DNA from: Kineosporia corallincola
GTDB taxonomy: Bacteria > Actinomycetota > Actinomycetes > Actinomycetales > Kineosporiaceae
Direction of reading: 5' to 3'
DNA: 64,000 bases
Assembly: GCF_018499875.1 (NCBI RefSeq)
Contig: NZ_JAHBAY010000020.1
Location: forward strand, 1 to 64,000
Shown here: piece after piece, positions 33,385 through 41,777 of the stretch
Position numbering within the stretch: position 1 is the first letter of the stretch
Layout: each line of letters begins with the position of its first letter
The notes under the pieces: generated by a model
Told to the model about the DNA's origin: nothing
Seen by the model: the letters and a program-made list of their open reading frames with translations, nothing else
Databases searched by the model: none
Program-made: the position numbers and the translations under genes

Positions 33385-34599
33385 GTGGCGCAGGACGGAT
33401 GGATCCGCGGGGCCGAGATCGCCGCCGTGCTGGTGGTCGTACTGCTCGCGGTGATCGCGTTCCGGCGCGCCCGGCGCGGCCCCGACCTGGGCACCCCGGC
33501 CGAGCGGGCCACCTTCGACACCCTGCACACCGCCTCGCTGGCCGCCCCGCCGCTGCGCGACGGGCTCACCCCCGAGGGCGCCCAGAAGGCCGTCCGGCAC
33601 CTGCGCACCCTGCTCGGCACCCCGGCGGTCGCCCTGGCGGACGGCTCCCGGCTGCTGGCCTGGGACGGCGAGGGCGCCCACCATCGGCACCAGGCCCTCC
33701 GGCACGCCGAGGGGGTGCTCCGGACCGGCCGGGCAGGTGTGCTCGACGCCGCCCAGATCGACGGCGACCAGGCCTGCGAGGTGCTCGACTGCCCTCTGCG
33801 CAGCGCCGTTGTCGCCCCGCTGACCAGCGGCGACGCCGTGGTGGGCGCACTGATCGCGTACGGCGGGGCGGTCAGCGCCGGGCTGGTGCGAGCCACCGGT
33901 GAGGTGGCGATGTGGGTGTCCACGCAGATCGAGCTGGCCGAGCTGGACCGCTCCCGCACCCGGGCGATCGAGGCCGAGGTGCGGGCGCTGCGGGCCCAGA
34001 TCAGCCCGCACTTCGTGTACAACTCCCTGGCCGCGATCGCCTCGTTCGTGCGCACCGACCCCGAGCGGGCCCGGGAACTGCTGCTGGAGTTCGCCGACTT
34101 CACCCGCTACGCCTTCCGGGCCGGCGGCGAGTTCACCACGCTGGCCGACGAACTACGCAACATCGAGCGCTATCTGGTGCTGGAGCAGGCCAGGTTCGGC
34201 GACCGGCTGCACGTGCGGCTGCGGGTGGCGCCGGAGGTGCTGCCGGTCGCCGTCCCCTATCTGTCGGTGCAGCCGCTGGTGGAGAACGCCGTACAGCACG
34301 GCCTCCAGAGCAAGGAGGGGCCCGGTCACATCACGCTGGGTGCCGCGGACTCCGGGTCCGAGGCGCTGATCTGGGTGGAGGACGACGGGGTCGGGTCGGA
34401 CCCGGCGCTGATCGCGCGGGTACTGGCCGGGGAGTCCGGCGACTCGGTCGGCCTGGGCAACGTGGACTCCCGGCTGCGGCAGGTCTTCGGCGATCGTTAC
34501 GGTCTGGTGGTGGAGACCGCCGAGGGCGCGGGGACAAAGGTGAGCTTCCGGGTACCGAAATACGCTCCGGGAGTTCACGCGGGGCCGCCTTCCCCCTAG
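33385..34599 (+). CDS. LytS-type sensor histidine kinase
   Basis: A 404-residue kinase of the LytS/YehU class. One N-terminal transmembrane helix (about 8-26), a GAF-like region (about 45-180), then His_kinase with LRAQISPHFVYNSLAAIAS (phosphorylated His about 210), PYLSVQPLVENAVQHGL (N box) and GLGNVDSRL (G box). Such kinases pair with LytTR regulators; the regulator follows 9 bp downstream. I prefer the GTG at 33385 over an ATG at 33346 because of the -10-like TACCGT and because the longer form begins with an odd Cys/Phe/Pro stretch. The block it leads ends in a symporter, so it probably senses a carboxylate such as pyruvate or acetate, as LytS-type BtsS and YpdA do. Confidence 0.92.
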   Translation: MAQDGWIRGAEIAAVLVVVLLAVIAFRRARRGPDLGTPAERATFDTLHTASLAAPPLRDGLTPEGAQKAVRHLRTLLGTPAVALADGSRLLAWDGEGAHHRHQALRHAEGVLRTGRAGVLDAAQIDGDQACEVLDCPLRSAVVAPLTSGDAVVGALIAYGGAVSAGLVRATGEVAMWVSTQIELAELDRSRTRAIEAEVRALRAQISPHFVYNSLAAIASFVRTDPERARELLLEFADFTRYAFRAGGEFTTLADELRNIERYLVLEQARFGDRLHVRLRVAPEVLPVAVPYLSVQPLVENAVQHGLQSKEGPGHITLGAADSGSEALIWVEDDGVGSDPALIARVLAGESGDSVGLGNVDSRLRQVFGDRYGLVVETAEGAGTKVSFRVPKYAPGVHAGPPSP

Positions 34600-34602
34600 G
34601 TT
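34597..34602 (+). promoter_or_regulatory. -10 hexamer TAGGTT before the LytTR regulator
   Basis: Overlaps the stop codon of the kinase gene and ends 6 nt before the ATG at 34609, suggesting an internal leaderless promoter for the regulator. Confidence 0.5.
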
Positions 34603-34608
34603 TGGCAC

Positions 34609-35349
34609 ATGGCGACGACGCCGGCACCTCTGCGAGCCCTGGTTGTGGACGACGAGCCCCCCGCTCTTTCCGAGTTGGCGTGGCTGCTCGACTCCGACGA
34701 CCGGATCGGCCGTGTTTTGACGGCCGACAGCGGCACCCAGGCCCTGAAGGTCCTGGAGAGCGAGCAGGTCGACGTGTTGTTCTGCGACATCTCGATGCCC
34801 GGCCTGGACGGCCTCGACCTGGCCCGGGTGCTGGCCCGTTTCACCGCCCGCCCGCACCTGGTCTTCGTCACCGCCTACGAGCAGCACGCGGTGGAGGCGT
34901 TCGACCTGCGGGCCGTCGACTACGTGCTCAAGCCGGTGCGGGCCCAGCGGCTGGCCGAGGCGGTGCGCCGCGCGGTGGAGGCCCAGGGCACACCGGTGCG
35001 CCCGGCCGCGGAGCCGGACGAGAACATCCCGGTCGAGCTGGGCGGCGTCACCCGGTTCGTGCGCCGCTCGGCCGTGCTGTTCGTGGAGGCTGCGGGCGAC
35101 TACGCCCGGCTGCACACGGCCGTCGGCAGCCACCTGCTCCGGGTTCCTCTCAGCGCCCTCGAAGAGCGCTGGGCGCCGTCCGGTTTCGTCCGCATCCACC
35201 GCAGCACCCTGATCAACGTGCGGCACGTGAACGAACTGCTCATGGACGGCGGGCGCTTCCACGTCCGGCTCGGCGGGCACACCCTGACCGTGAGCCGGCG
35301 TCACACCCGGCAGGTCAAGGATCGTCTGATGCACCGGGACGGTCGATGA
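34609..35349 (+). CDS. LytTR-family response regulator
   Basis: A 246-residue regulator. Receiver: acidic pair D14-D15, phosphoacceptor D60 (LFCDISMPGLDG), VTAYEQHA and YVLKPV (Lys). The C-terminal LytTR DNA-binding domain (about 140-240) contains AAGDYARLHTAVGSHLLRVPLS, FVRIHRSTLINVRHV and VSRRHTRQVKDRL. It is the partner of the upstream LytS-type kinase. Its stop overlaps the next start (ATGA), so it is coupled to the small membrane protein and symporter it most likely controls. Confidence 0.94.
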   Translation: MATTPAPLRALVVDDEPPALSELAWLLDSDDRIGRVLTADSGTQALKVLESEQVDVLFCDISMPGLDGLDLARVLARFTARPHLVFVTAYEQHAVEAFDLRAVDYVLKPVRAQRLAEAVRRAVEAQGTPVRPAAEPDENIPVELGGVTRFVRRSAVLFVEAAGDYARLHTAVGSHLLRVPLSALEERWAPSGFVRIHRSTLINVRHVNELLMDGGRFHVRLGGHTLTVSRRHTRQVKDRLMHRDGR

Positions 35350-35723
35350 ACGACCGCCCCGTCCAGCGGGTCCGGATCACCAGCCCGCGGATGGCCGCGA
35401 GCCCGCGCCCGGAACTGCGCCCGGCCACCCGGGAGATCGACGAGCAGACCGAGATCGGCGAGGTGTACCTGACCGCCCTGCTGCGCTCCCAGCTGCGGCC
35501 CGCGCTCACGGTTCTCACCGTCGTGCTGCTCGGCCTGGCCGCCCTGCCCGTGCTGTTCCTGCTGCTGCCGGGCCTGGCCGCGCACCGGGTCGGGCCGGTC
35601 ACGGTGGCCTGGCTGCTGCTCGGGGTCGCGGTGTTCCCGCTGCTGTACGCGGCGGCCTGGTGGCACGTGCGCGCGGTGGAACGCGCCGAACGGGACTTCA
35701 CCGAGATCCTGCGGCGCCGGTGA
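35346..35723 (+). CDS. small two-helix membrane protein, symporter partner
   Basis: A 125-residue protein with a basic N-terminus, two transmembrane helices (about 55-78, LTVVLLGLAALPVLFLLLPGL; and about 85-106, VAWLLLGVAVFPLLYAAAWW) and a charged C-terminus (HVRAVERAERDFTEILRRR). The layout matches the small subunit that accompanies actinobacterial cation/acetate symporters and replaces the DUF485 protein found before actP. Four-base overlaps on both sides couple it to the regulator and the symporter. Confidence 0.8.
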   Translation: MNDRPVQRVRITSPRMAASPRPELRPATREIDEQTEIGEVYLTALLRSQLRPALTVLTVVLLGLAALPVLFLLLPGLAAHRVGPVTVAWLLLGVAVFPLLYAAAWWHVRAVERAERDFTEILRRR

Positions 35724-37213
35724 GTGCCTGGCTCGCCGTCGTCGCTGTCTGTGTCGCCACCCTCGGGGTGGGAGCGCTCGGCCTGAGGCTGTCGCGCACC
35801 ACCAGCGACTTCTACGTGGCCTCGCGAATCGTCTCGCCGCGCTGGAACGCCTCGGCGATCGGTGGCGAGTACATCTCCGGCGCAAGCTTTCTCGGTGTGG
35901 CCGGGCTGATCTTCGCGTCCGGCAGCGACATGCTCTGGTACTCGATTGGCTACACCGCCGGCTACCTGGTGCTGCTCGCCCTGGTGGCCGCGCCGCTGCG
36001 CCGCAGCGGGGCCTACACCCTGCCCGACTTCGCCGAGATCCGGCTGCGCTCGGCCGGGGTGCGCCGGGCCACCGCCGTGCTGGTCGTCGGCATCGGCTGG
36101 CTCTACCTGCTGCCGCAGTTCCTCGGCGCCGGGCTGGCCCTGCGCACCGCCACCGGCGCCCCCGGCTGGGTCGGCACCGTGATCGCCGTGCTGGTGGTGG
36201 CCGCGAACGTGACGGCGGGCGGGATGCGGTCGGTGACGTTCGTGCAGGCCTTCCAGTACTGGCTCAAGCTGACCGCGATCGCGCTCCCCGTCGTCCTTCT
36301 GTTGTTCGCCTGGCACACCGACGGCACGCCCTCCGCCGCGCTGCGCGACAGCGCCTGGTCCGCCCCGCTCAACGGCGCCGACCACCCCGTGTACCGCACC
36401 TACTCGCTGCTGCTCGCCCTGCTGTTCGGCACGATGGGCCTGCCGCACGTGCTGGTGCGGCTCTACACCAACCCGGACGGCCGGGCCGCCCGCCGCACCG
36501 TGCTCACGGTGATCGCCCTGCTCGGCGCGTTCTACCTGTTCCCGCCGGTGTACGGGGCGCTGGGCCGGATCTACGCCGGCGACCTGCTCGGCACCCCCGA
36601 CGCGATGATGCTTCTGCTGCCCGGCCGCATGCTCGGCGAACCCTGGGGCGAGGCGGCCACCGCCCTGCTCACCGCGGGCGCGTTCGCCGCCTTTCTGTCC
36701 ACCTCCAGCGGGCTCACCATCTCGGTGGCCGGTGTGCTCAGCCAGGACCTGTTGCGGGGACGCTTCCGGGCCAGTGTCAGCGGTTTCCGGGTGGGCGCGG
36801 CGCTGGCCGTGCTGGTGCCCGCCACGCTCTCGCTGCTCGGCGTGCGCACCGGCCTGGCCGACACCGTGACGCTGGCCTTCGCCCTGGCCGCCTCCACCTT
36901 CTGCCCCCTGCTCGTGCTCGGCATCTGGTGGCGCGGCCTGACCCGGGCGGGGGCCCTGGCCGGGCTGGCCACCGGCGGGCTGCTGGCCAGCACGGCGGTG
37001 CTGCTCACGGTGTCCGGGACGGTCGAGTCCGGCTGGCCCGCGGCCCTGCTCGGCCAGCCCGCGGCCTGGACCGTGCCCGCGGCGTTCGCCGTGATGGTGG
37101 CGGTCTCGCTGCTCACCCGGGGATCCCGGGTGCCGGGCGTGGGCACGATCATGGTGCGGCTGCACGCACCGGAGTCGCTCGACCTGAACCGCGGCGAACC
37201 CGGCCCCCGCTGA
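35720..37213 (+). CDS. sodium/solute symporter (SSS family), acetate-permease-like
   Basis: A 497-residue permease with about 13 transmembrane helices. SSS hallmarks: TTSDFYVASRIVSPRWNASAIGGEYISGASFLGVAG (quoted in outline: the helix-1 Na+ site), AGGMRSVTFVQAFQYWLK, FGTMGLPHVLVRLYT and STSSGLTISVAGVLSQDLL. It is shorter and divergent from the second symporter at 37716-39356. The substrate is probably a small monocarboxylate such as acetate, pyruvate or propionate. GTGA overlap with the preceding small gene. Confidence 0.9.
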   Translation: MSAWLAVVAVCVATLGVGALGLRLSRTTSDFYVASRIVSPRWNASAIGGEYISGASFLGVAGLIFASGSDMLWYSIGYTAGYLVLLALVAAPLRRSGAYTLPDFAEIRLRSAGVRRATAVLVVGIGWLYLLPQFLGAGLALRTATGAPGWVGTVIAVLVVAANVTAGGMRSVTFVQAFQYWLKLTAIALPVVLLLFAWHTDGTPSAALRDSAWSAPLNGADHPVYRTYSLLLALLFGTMGLPHVLVRLYTNPDGRAARRTVLTVIALLGAFYLFPPVYGALGRIYAGDLLGTPDAMMLLLPGRMLGEPWGEAATALLTAGAFAAFLSTSSGLTISVAGVLSQDLLRGRFRASVSGFRVGAALAVLVPATLSLLGVRTGLADTVTLAFALAASTFCPLLVLGIWWRGLTRAGALAGLATGGLLASTAVLLTVSGTVESGWPAALLGQPAAWTVPAAFAVMVAVSLLTRGSRVPGVGTIMVRLHAPESLDLNRGEPGPR

Positions 37214-37270
37214 GACCACTCGTCGTGCCCGGGCTACCGCACATCGCCCAGGTCGGACCTTCCACCGAAG

Positions 37271-37284
37271 TGACCGTGGTCACC
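37271..37284. promoter_or_regulatory. CRP/GlxR-type site 1 upstream of the DUF485-actP operon
   Basis: GTGA-CCGTGG-TCAC, a perfect match to the CRP-family GTGA-N6-TCAC core. Its centre lies about 98 bp before the DUF485 start. Confidence 0.7.
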
Positions 37285-37300
37285 CCTACTCCGGGACAAG

Positions 37301-37314
37301 TGACGCCGCTCACA
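37301..37314. promoter_or_regulatory. CRP/GlxR-type site 2 upstream of the DUF485-actP operon
   Basis: GTGA-CGCCGC-TCAC followed by A. It lies exactly 30 bp after site 1, so both would face the same side of the helix, fitting cooperative binding of a CRP-family regulator. In actinobacteria GlxR/Crp controls acetate and carboxylate uptake genes. Confidence 0.7.
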
Positions 37315-37374
37315 GTAGGCGCGTCCGTCTGCGGGCGCGCGACGAAGCACGCCCGAGTCAGCGAAGGAGCTGTG

Positions 37375-37719
37375 ATGTCCGCTGAACAGCCAGACCGCCC
37401 CCTGGGCGGCACCGGCTACGAGGAGGTGCAGGCGAGTGCGGAGTTCCAGGCACTGCGCACCCGCTTCCGCCGGTTCGTCTTCCCGCTCACCGGACTCTTC
37501 CTGGTCTGGTACTTCCTCTACGTGATCCTGTCCGCCTACGCGCCGGACTTCATGAACACCCAGGTGTTCGGGCGGGTCAACCTCGGGCTGATCATCGGCC
37601 TGTCGCAGTTCGTCTCGACCTTCGCGATCACCATGACCTACGCCCGCTGGGCCGACCGCGAGTTCGACCCGACGGCCGACCGGCTGCGCGAGCACATCGA
37701 GCGGGGTGAGGTGCAGTGA
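37375..37719 (+). CDS. DUF485 family membrane protein (YjcH-like)
   Basis: A 114-residue protein with two transmembrane helices (FVFPLTGLFLVWYFLYVIL; VNLGLIIGLSQFVSTFAITMTY) and a conserved end YARWADREFDPTADRLRE. DUF485 proteins such as E. coli YjcH precede the acetate permease ActP and probably assist it. GAAGGAG lies 6 nt before the ATG. Its stop overlaps the start of the next gene (GTGA). Confidence 0.93.
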   Translation: MSAEQPDRPLGGTGYEEVQASAEFQALRTRFRRFVFPLTGLFLVWYFLYVILSAYAPDFMNTQVFGRVNLGLIIGLSQFVSTFAITMTYARWADREFDPTADRLREHIERGEVQ

Positions 37720-39356
37720 GGATTCCCTTCGCCGCGGCGACCACCGAGGACATCGGCAACCCCGCCGTCAACATCACGATCTTCATCGTCTTCGTGGTGA
37801 TCACCCTGGCCATCGTGCTGCGGGCCTCGCGCAACAACCGCACCGCCGCCGACTACTACGCCGGCGGCCGGGCCTTCACCGGCCGGCAGAACGGCATCGC
37901 GATCGCCGGTGACTACCTCTCGGCCGCAAGCTTTCTCGGCATCGCCGGGGCGATCGCCACGGTCGGCTACGACGGCTTCATGTACTCCATCGGCTTCCTC
38001 GTGGCCTGGCTGGTCGCACTGCTGCTGGTGGCCGAACTACTGCGCAACACAGGCCGTTTCACCATGGCCGATGTGCTCAGCTTCCGGCTGCGGCAGGGCC
38101 CGGTGCGCACCGCGGCGGCGATCTCGACCCTGGCCGTCTCGTTCTTCTACCTGCTCGCCCAGATGGCCGGGGCCGGTGGCCTGGTGAATCTGCTTCTGGG
38201 CGTGGAGGGTTCGGGCGCCCAGAACCTGGTGATCGCGGTCGTCGGCATCCTGATGATCGTCTACGTGCTGGTCGGCGGGATGAAGGGCACCACCTGGGTG
38301 CAGATCATCAAGGCCGTGCTGCTGATCATCGGCGCCGCGCTGATGACCGTGTGGGTGCTCGGCAAGGCCGGACTGAACTTCTCCGAGCTGCTGGGTGACG
38401 CCGCGGCGGCCTCGCCGACGGGCAACGCCCTGCTGGAGCCCGGCCTGCGGTACGGGCTCACCGGCACCACGAAGCTGGACTTCATCTCACTGGCGCTGGC
38501 CCTGGTGCTCGGCACCGCCGGACTGCCGCACGTGCTGATGCGCTTCTACACCGTGCCGAGCGCGAAAGAGGCCCGGCGCAGCGTGGTCTGGGCGATCTGG
38601 CTGATCGGCATCTTCTACCTGTTCACCCTGGTGCTCGGGTTCGGTGCGGCCTGGCTGGTCGGGCCGGAGAAGATCATGGCGGCGCCGGGCAAGGCCAACT
38701 CCGCGGCCCCGCTGCTGGCCTTCGAGCTCGGCGGCACCCTGCTGCTGGGGGTGATCGCGGCCGTCGCCTTCGCCACGATCCTCGCCGTGGTGGCCGGCCT
38801 GACGATCACGGCCAGTGCGTCGTTCGCCCACGACGTCTACGCGAACGTGATCAAGAAGGGCCAGGTGCGTGCGGACGACGAGGTGCGGGTCGCGCGCATC
38901 ACGGCCGTGGTCATCGGGCTGGTCGCGATCGTGGGTGGCATCTTCGCCAAGGACCAGAACGTCGCCTTCCTGGTGGCGCTGGCCTTCGCGGTGGCGGCCT
39001 CGGCCAACCTGCCGACGATCCTGTACTCGCTGTTCTGGAAGCGGTTCAACACCCGGGGCGCGCTGTGGAGCATCTACGGCGGCCTGACCTCGGCCCTGGT
39101 GCTGATCATCTTCTCGCCGGTGGTCTCCGGAAAGGTCGACGCCACCGGCAAGGCCGCCTCGGTGATCACCGACACCGGCATCGACTTCCACTGGTTCCCG
39201 CTGGACAACCCGGGCATCGTCTCGATCCCGCTGGGCTTCCTGCTCGGTTACCTGGGCACCGTCACCAGCAAGGAGGTGGGCTCGGCGGCGAAGTACGCCG
39301 AGATGGAGGTGCGCTCGATCACCGGCGCGGGCGCCGAGAAGGCGGTGGACCACTAA
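37716..39356 (+). CDS. actP: cation/acetate symporter
   Basis: A 546-residue SSS-family permease with about 13 helices. ADYYAGGRAFTGRQNGIAIAGDYLSAASFLGIAG in outline marks the first helix and sodium site; also VGGMKGTTWVQIIKA, GTAGLPHVLMRFYTVPSAKEAR and LTITASASFAHDVYANVIKKG, close to ActP/MctC. It imports acetate, propionate or pyruvate with Na+ or H+. It is coupled to the DUF485 gene by a 4-bp overlap, and two CRP-type sites sit in front of the operon. Its stop overlaps the stop of the convergent GntR gene. Confidence 0.93.
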   Translation: MRIPFAAATTEDIGNPAVNITIFIVFVVITLAIVLRASRNNRTAADYYAGGRAFTGRQNGIAIAGDYLSAASFLGIAGAIATVGYDGFMYSIGFLVAWLVALLLVAELLRNTGRFTMADVLSFRLRQGPVRTAAAISTLAVSFFYLLAQMAGAGGLVNLLLGVEGSGAQNLVIAVVGILMIVYVLVGGMKGTTWVQIIKAVLLIIGAALMTVWVLGKAGLNFSELLGDAAAASPTGNALLEPGLRYGLTGTTKLDFISLALALVLGTAGLPHVLMRFYTVPSAKEARRSVVWAIWLIGIFYLFTLVLGFGAAWLVGPEKIMAAPGKANSAAPLLAFELGGTLLLGVIAAVAFATILAVVAGLTITASASFAHDVYANVIKKGQVRADDEVRVARITAVVIGLVAIVGGIFAKDQNVAFLVALAFAVAASANLPTILYSLFWKRFNTRGALWSIYGGLTSALVLIIFSPVVSGKVDATGKAASVITDTGIDFHWFPLDNPGIVSIPLGFLLGYLGTVTSKEVGSAAKYAEMEVRSITGAGAEKAVDH

Positions 39357-40096
39357 CCGAAACGCCAGGTGTGCGTGACCTCTGAGCTGCGGCGGTCGGT
39401 GACGATGCGCAGCCGCTCGTCGAGGATGGTGGCGGTGTCCACCACGTAGGCCCGGCCCGTCCCGTCGAAGGTCGTCCGGCGCATCACCAGCGCCGGACGG
39501 CCTTCGCCGGTTCCGTTGAGGCCGGCCAGCCGGGCACTGAGGGCCTCGGCGGTGAGCGCCTCCTGGGCCCGCTCCGGAGTGGTGCCGACCGCCTCGCCGA
39601 TGGCGGCGTAGAGCGGGGTCAGCTCGAAGTCGACATTCCTGATCGCCTCGGCCCAGGGCTGTGGAACCCAGGAAACCTGGTGCAGCAACGGAATTCCGCG
39701 TACCGAGCGCAGCCGCTCCAGGCGCAGCGCGGGTTCGTCGGGCGGCAGGTGCAGCTCGGCCGCCACCTGCCGGGGGAGCTTGCGCAGTTGCCGGCCCAGC
39801 ACCTCGGTGCGCAGCGGCACGCCCTGGGTGTTCAGCTCGTCGGCGAGACTGCGCAGGTTGGCCTGGTCATGGGCCACCTCGGGCGGCACCACGAAGGTGC
39901 CCCGGCCGGGCCGCTGCTCGATCAGGCCGTCGTCTTGCAGCAGTTGGAGAGCCTGCCGGAGGGTCATCAGCGTGACCCCGTACTCCTCGCTCAGCGCGCG
40001 CTGCGGCGGGAGCGCACCGTCGGCCCCGAAGTCGCCGGAGCGCACCCGCTCGGCCAGGTCCGCAGCGATCCGGCGGTACTTCGGTTCGGCGGCCAC
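39353..40096 (-). CDS. GntR-family regulator, HutC/UTRA type
   Basis: A 247-residue transcription factor: winged helix (about 1-72, LSEEYGVTLMTLRQALQLLQDDGLI) then a UTRA ligand domain with LRLERLRSVRGIPLLHQVSWVP. The GTG start follows TAATCT by 6 nt (GGGGGC between, which could also act as a ribosome site). Convergent with actP, sharing 4 bp; the effector is unknown, typically a sugar, amine or organic acid. Confidence 0.9.
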   Translation of the reverse strand: MAAEPKYRRIAADLAERVRSGDFGADGALPPQRALSEEYGVTLMTLRQALQLLQDDGLIEQRPGRGTFVVPPEVAHDQANLRSLADELNTQGVPLRTEVLGRQLRKLPRQVAAELHLPPDEPALRLERLRSVRGIPLLHQVSWVPQPWAEAIRNVDFELTPLYAAIGEAVGTTPERAQEALTAEALSARLAGLNGTGEGRPALVMRRTTFDGTGRAYVVDTATILDERLRIVTDRRSSEVTHTWRFG

Positions 40097-40102
40097 GCCC
40101 CC

Positions 40103-40108
40103 AGATTA
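40103..40108 (-). promoter_or_regulatory. -10 hexamer TAATCT of the GntR gene
   Basis: Minus-strand TANNNT hexamer 6 nt before the GTG at 40096. Confidence 0.5.
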
Positions 40109-40173
40109 GGCCCTGCCGCGCCCGGCCGTGTCCAGACCCGGTGCCACCTCGGTGACCGGCGGCCCGCATCGGC

Positions 40174-40548
40174 TCAGAACCGCCGCGAGTCGATGGTTTG
40201 CAGGTGGTTGCGGACCCGTTCGGCGAACTTCGGGCAACCGGCCCGGCGCAGTGCCCCGCAGAGGTCCGCCTCACCGTGCCGCCGGATCGAGTAGGCCACT
40301 TGTTTCGCCATGACCTGCCGGACCACCTGGGGGGCCGAGTCGTCGATGAGCTCGAGGAACTCGTCCGGTCGGTACACCTCGTAGGGCAGCACGTCGAAGT
40401 CCACGTCCGGATCGCTGAAGCCCTTGTCGGACGTCAGGAGATAATCGGCGGAACAGGCCAGGGCGGCGGCGTGCACGTGCTGGTCGACCTGAGCCGAGTG
40501 TGGGTGCCGACCTTGTGACAGGGAAGGTCGCCCGGACGCCAGTTCCAC
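40174..40548 (-). pseudogene. truncated PIN-domain protein
   Basis: The frame encodes the C-terminal half of a PIN-family ribonuclease toxin: QVDQHVHAAALACSADYLLTSDKGF (outline: the third acidic residue, helix, and the SDKGF strand end) followed by VLPYEVYRPDEFLELI and a C-terminal extension. The N-terminal half with the first catalytic Asp and Glu is missing; upstream of the conserved part there are only about 20 unrelated residues and no antitoxin gene. It looks like a decayed toxin gene. Confidence 0.7.
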
Positions 40549-40777
40549 CCATCACTCGCCGGAACTCCGCACCGCGTCAAGAGTTCTGGAACATTGCTCC
40601 GGCCCGGATGGCGGCTGGCAGAACGGCGGGGGCGTGGTCATGCTGGAGCCACGGAAAATCCGGACGGGATTGGCCCGTTCGGGGCACGGGCCGGAAACTT
40701 TGGCTCGTCGGCTCAAGTTGAGGAAGAGAGATCCCGAGAGACACGGGGACGACGTCTATCGAACGGCGGTGATCATC

Positions 40778-41149
40778 ATGAGCGTCATGTCAGTCGCTAA
40801 CCAGCACAACGTGTTCAGCAGTTACGGGGCCATGCACATGCAGCGCCAGCTGATCTCGCATCCCGGCCTGCACACCGACGAGACCAGCGCGGCCGCCCAG
40901 CAGGCCGCCGCCGCCCTGGCCACGAAGGACAGCCTGCACGAGGCCCACTCGATCTCGGCCACCAGCACGGAGAACAAGGCACACGGCTTCGACAGGCGCT
41001 CGTCGTCGGGCAGCTCGACGGCCGCCGGTGCGGGCAGCGCGGGTGGCTCGGGCACCCTGGAGCCCGACGGCGGCTCGGCGGGCGGCACGCCGGAGCAGGC
41101 CCGTCAGGACCTGCCCCAGCTCGGCGCCACCCTCGACGTCTACCTCTGA
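40778..41149 (+). CDS. hypothetical small soluble protein, low complexity
   Basis: A 123-residue protein with no known family. It begins MSVMSVANQHNVFSSYG, contains an Ala/Gln-rich helix (TSAAAQQAAAALATKD) and ends in a Ser/Gly-rich linker and GTPEQARQDLPQLGATLDVYL. No signal peptide or membrane helix. The start is uncertain because no clear ribosome site is visible; an in-frame ATG lies upstream at 40640. Codon use is ordinary for the window. It reads toward the sigma-factor gene. Confidence 0.5.
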   Translation: MSVMSVANQHNVFSSYGAMHMQRQLISHPGLHTDETSAAAQQAAAALATKDSLHEAHSISATSTENKAHGFDRRSSSGSSTAAGAGSAGGSGTLEPDGGSAGGTPEQARQDLPQLGATLDVYL

Positions 41150-41168
41150 GGCGCCTGCTTCCGAGGCG

Positions 41169-41759
41169 TCAGCGGATCAGCCGGCGCCGCACCTCCTGCC
41201 GGGCCTGGTTCAGGCGCGACTTGACCGTTCCCAGCGGCAGGTCCAGACGGCGCGCGATCTCCTCGTACTCCAGGTCGGCCAGGTCGCGGTAGACGAACGG
41301 CTTGACCAGCTGCGGATGCGATTCCTCCAGCGCCTCCAGGGCTTCCAGCAGGTCGATGCGTGACCCGGCGATCACGCTCGTGCGCCGAGGGTCGGGGCGC
41401 ACCTGCTCCTCCACCGTGAGTGGCCGCTCGGACGCTCTGCGTTTGAGGTCGCGGTAGGTCTGCCGTGCGGCGTTCGTCACCACCACGTAGAGCCAGGTGC
41501 GGAACGAGCTGCGGCCCTCGAAGCCGCTGATCCGGCGCGCGACTTGCAGCAGGGCATCCTGCGCGGCCTCCTCGGCGTCTTCCCGATGGGGCAGTATCTG
41601 GCCCGCTCTGCGCAGCACCTCCGGCTGGATCAGGGCGAGAAGATCGTTGAGAGCGGCATCATCCCCGGCCGCAGCGGCGCGCGCCAAGGTATCGATCCGG
41701 TCACTACCGGGTCGAGTGGCGCCCTGAGGGGCAGCGGGCTCTTCGGGTACGTCGGTCAT
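41169..41759 (-). CDS. ECF-type RNA polymerase sigma factor
   Basis: A 196-residue sigma-70 family factor with only regions 2 and 4. Region 2: DAEEAAQDALLQVARRISGFEGRSSFRTWLYVVVTN (outline) with the WLY -10-binding stretch. Region 4: LVKPFVYRDLADLEYEEIARRLDLPLGTVKSRLNQAR, an HTH. No anti-sigma gene with a ZAS motif is adjacent; instead a Ser/Thr kinase gene diverges from it with the two ATGs 18 bp apart. Kinase control of the sigma factor, as known for ECF43-type factors, is an attractive inference. Confidence 0.9.
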   Translation of the reverse strand: MTDVPEEPAAPQGATRPGSDRIDTLARAAAAGDDAALNDLLALIQPEVLRRAGQILPHREDAEEAAQDALLQVARRISGFEGRSSFRTWLYVVVTNAARQTYRDLKRRASERPLTVEEQVRPDPRRTSVIAGSRIDLLEALEALEESHPQLVKPFVYRDLADLEYEEIARRLDLPLGTVKSRLNQARQEVRRRLIR

Positions 41760-41777
41760 AGCGGCATGATGCTGCCA
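41759..41777. promoter_or_regulatory. overlapping divergent leaderless promoters
   Basis: CATGAT (41765-41770, plus) ends 6 nt before the kinase ATG at 41777. CATCAT (41771-41766, minus) ends 6 nt before the sigma ATG at 41759. The two -10-like elements occupy the same DNA, and the two A(+1) positions are 18 bp apart. Confidence 0.5.

Noticed and set aside
35315-37219. Long leftward open frame opposite the first symporter
   Set aside because: Antisense shadow; the symporter has all SSS motifs on the plus strand.
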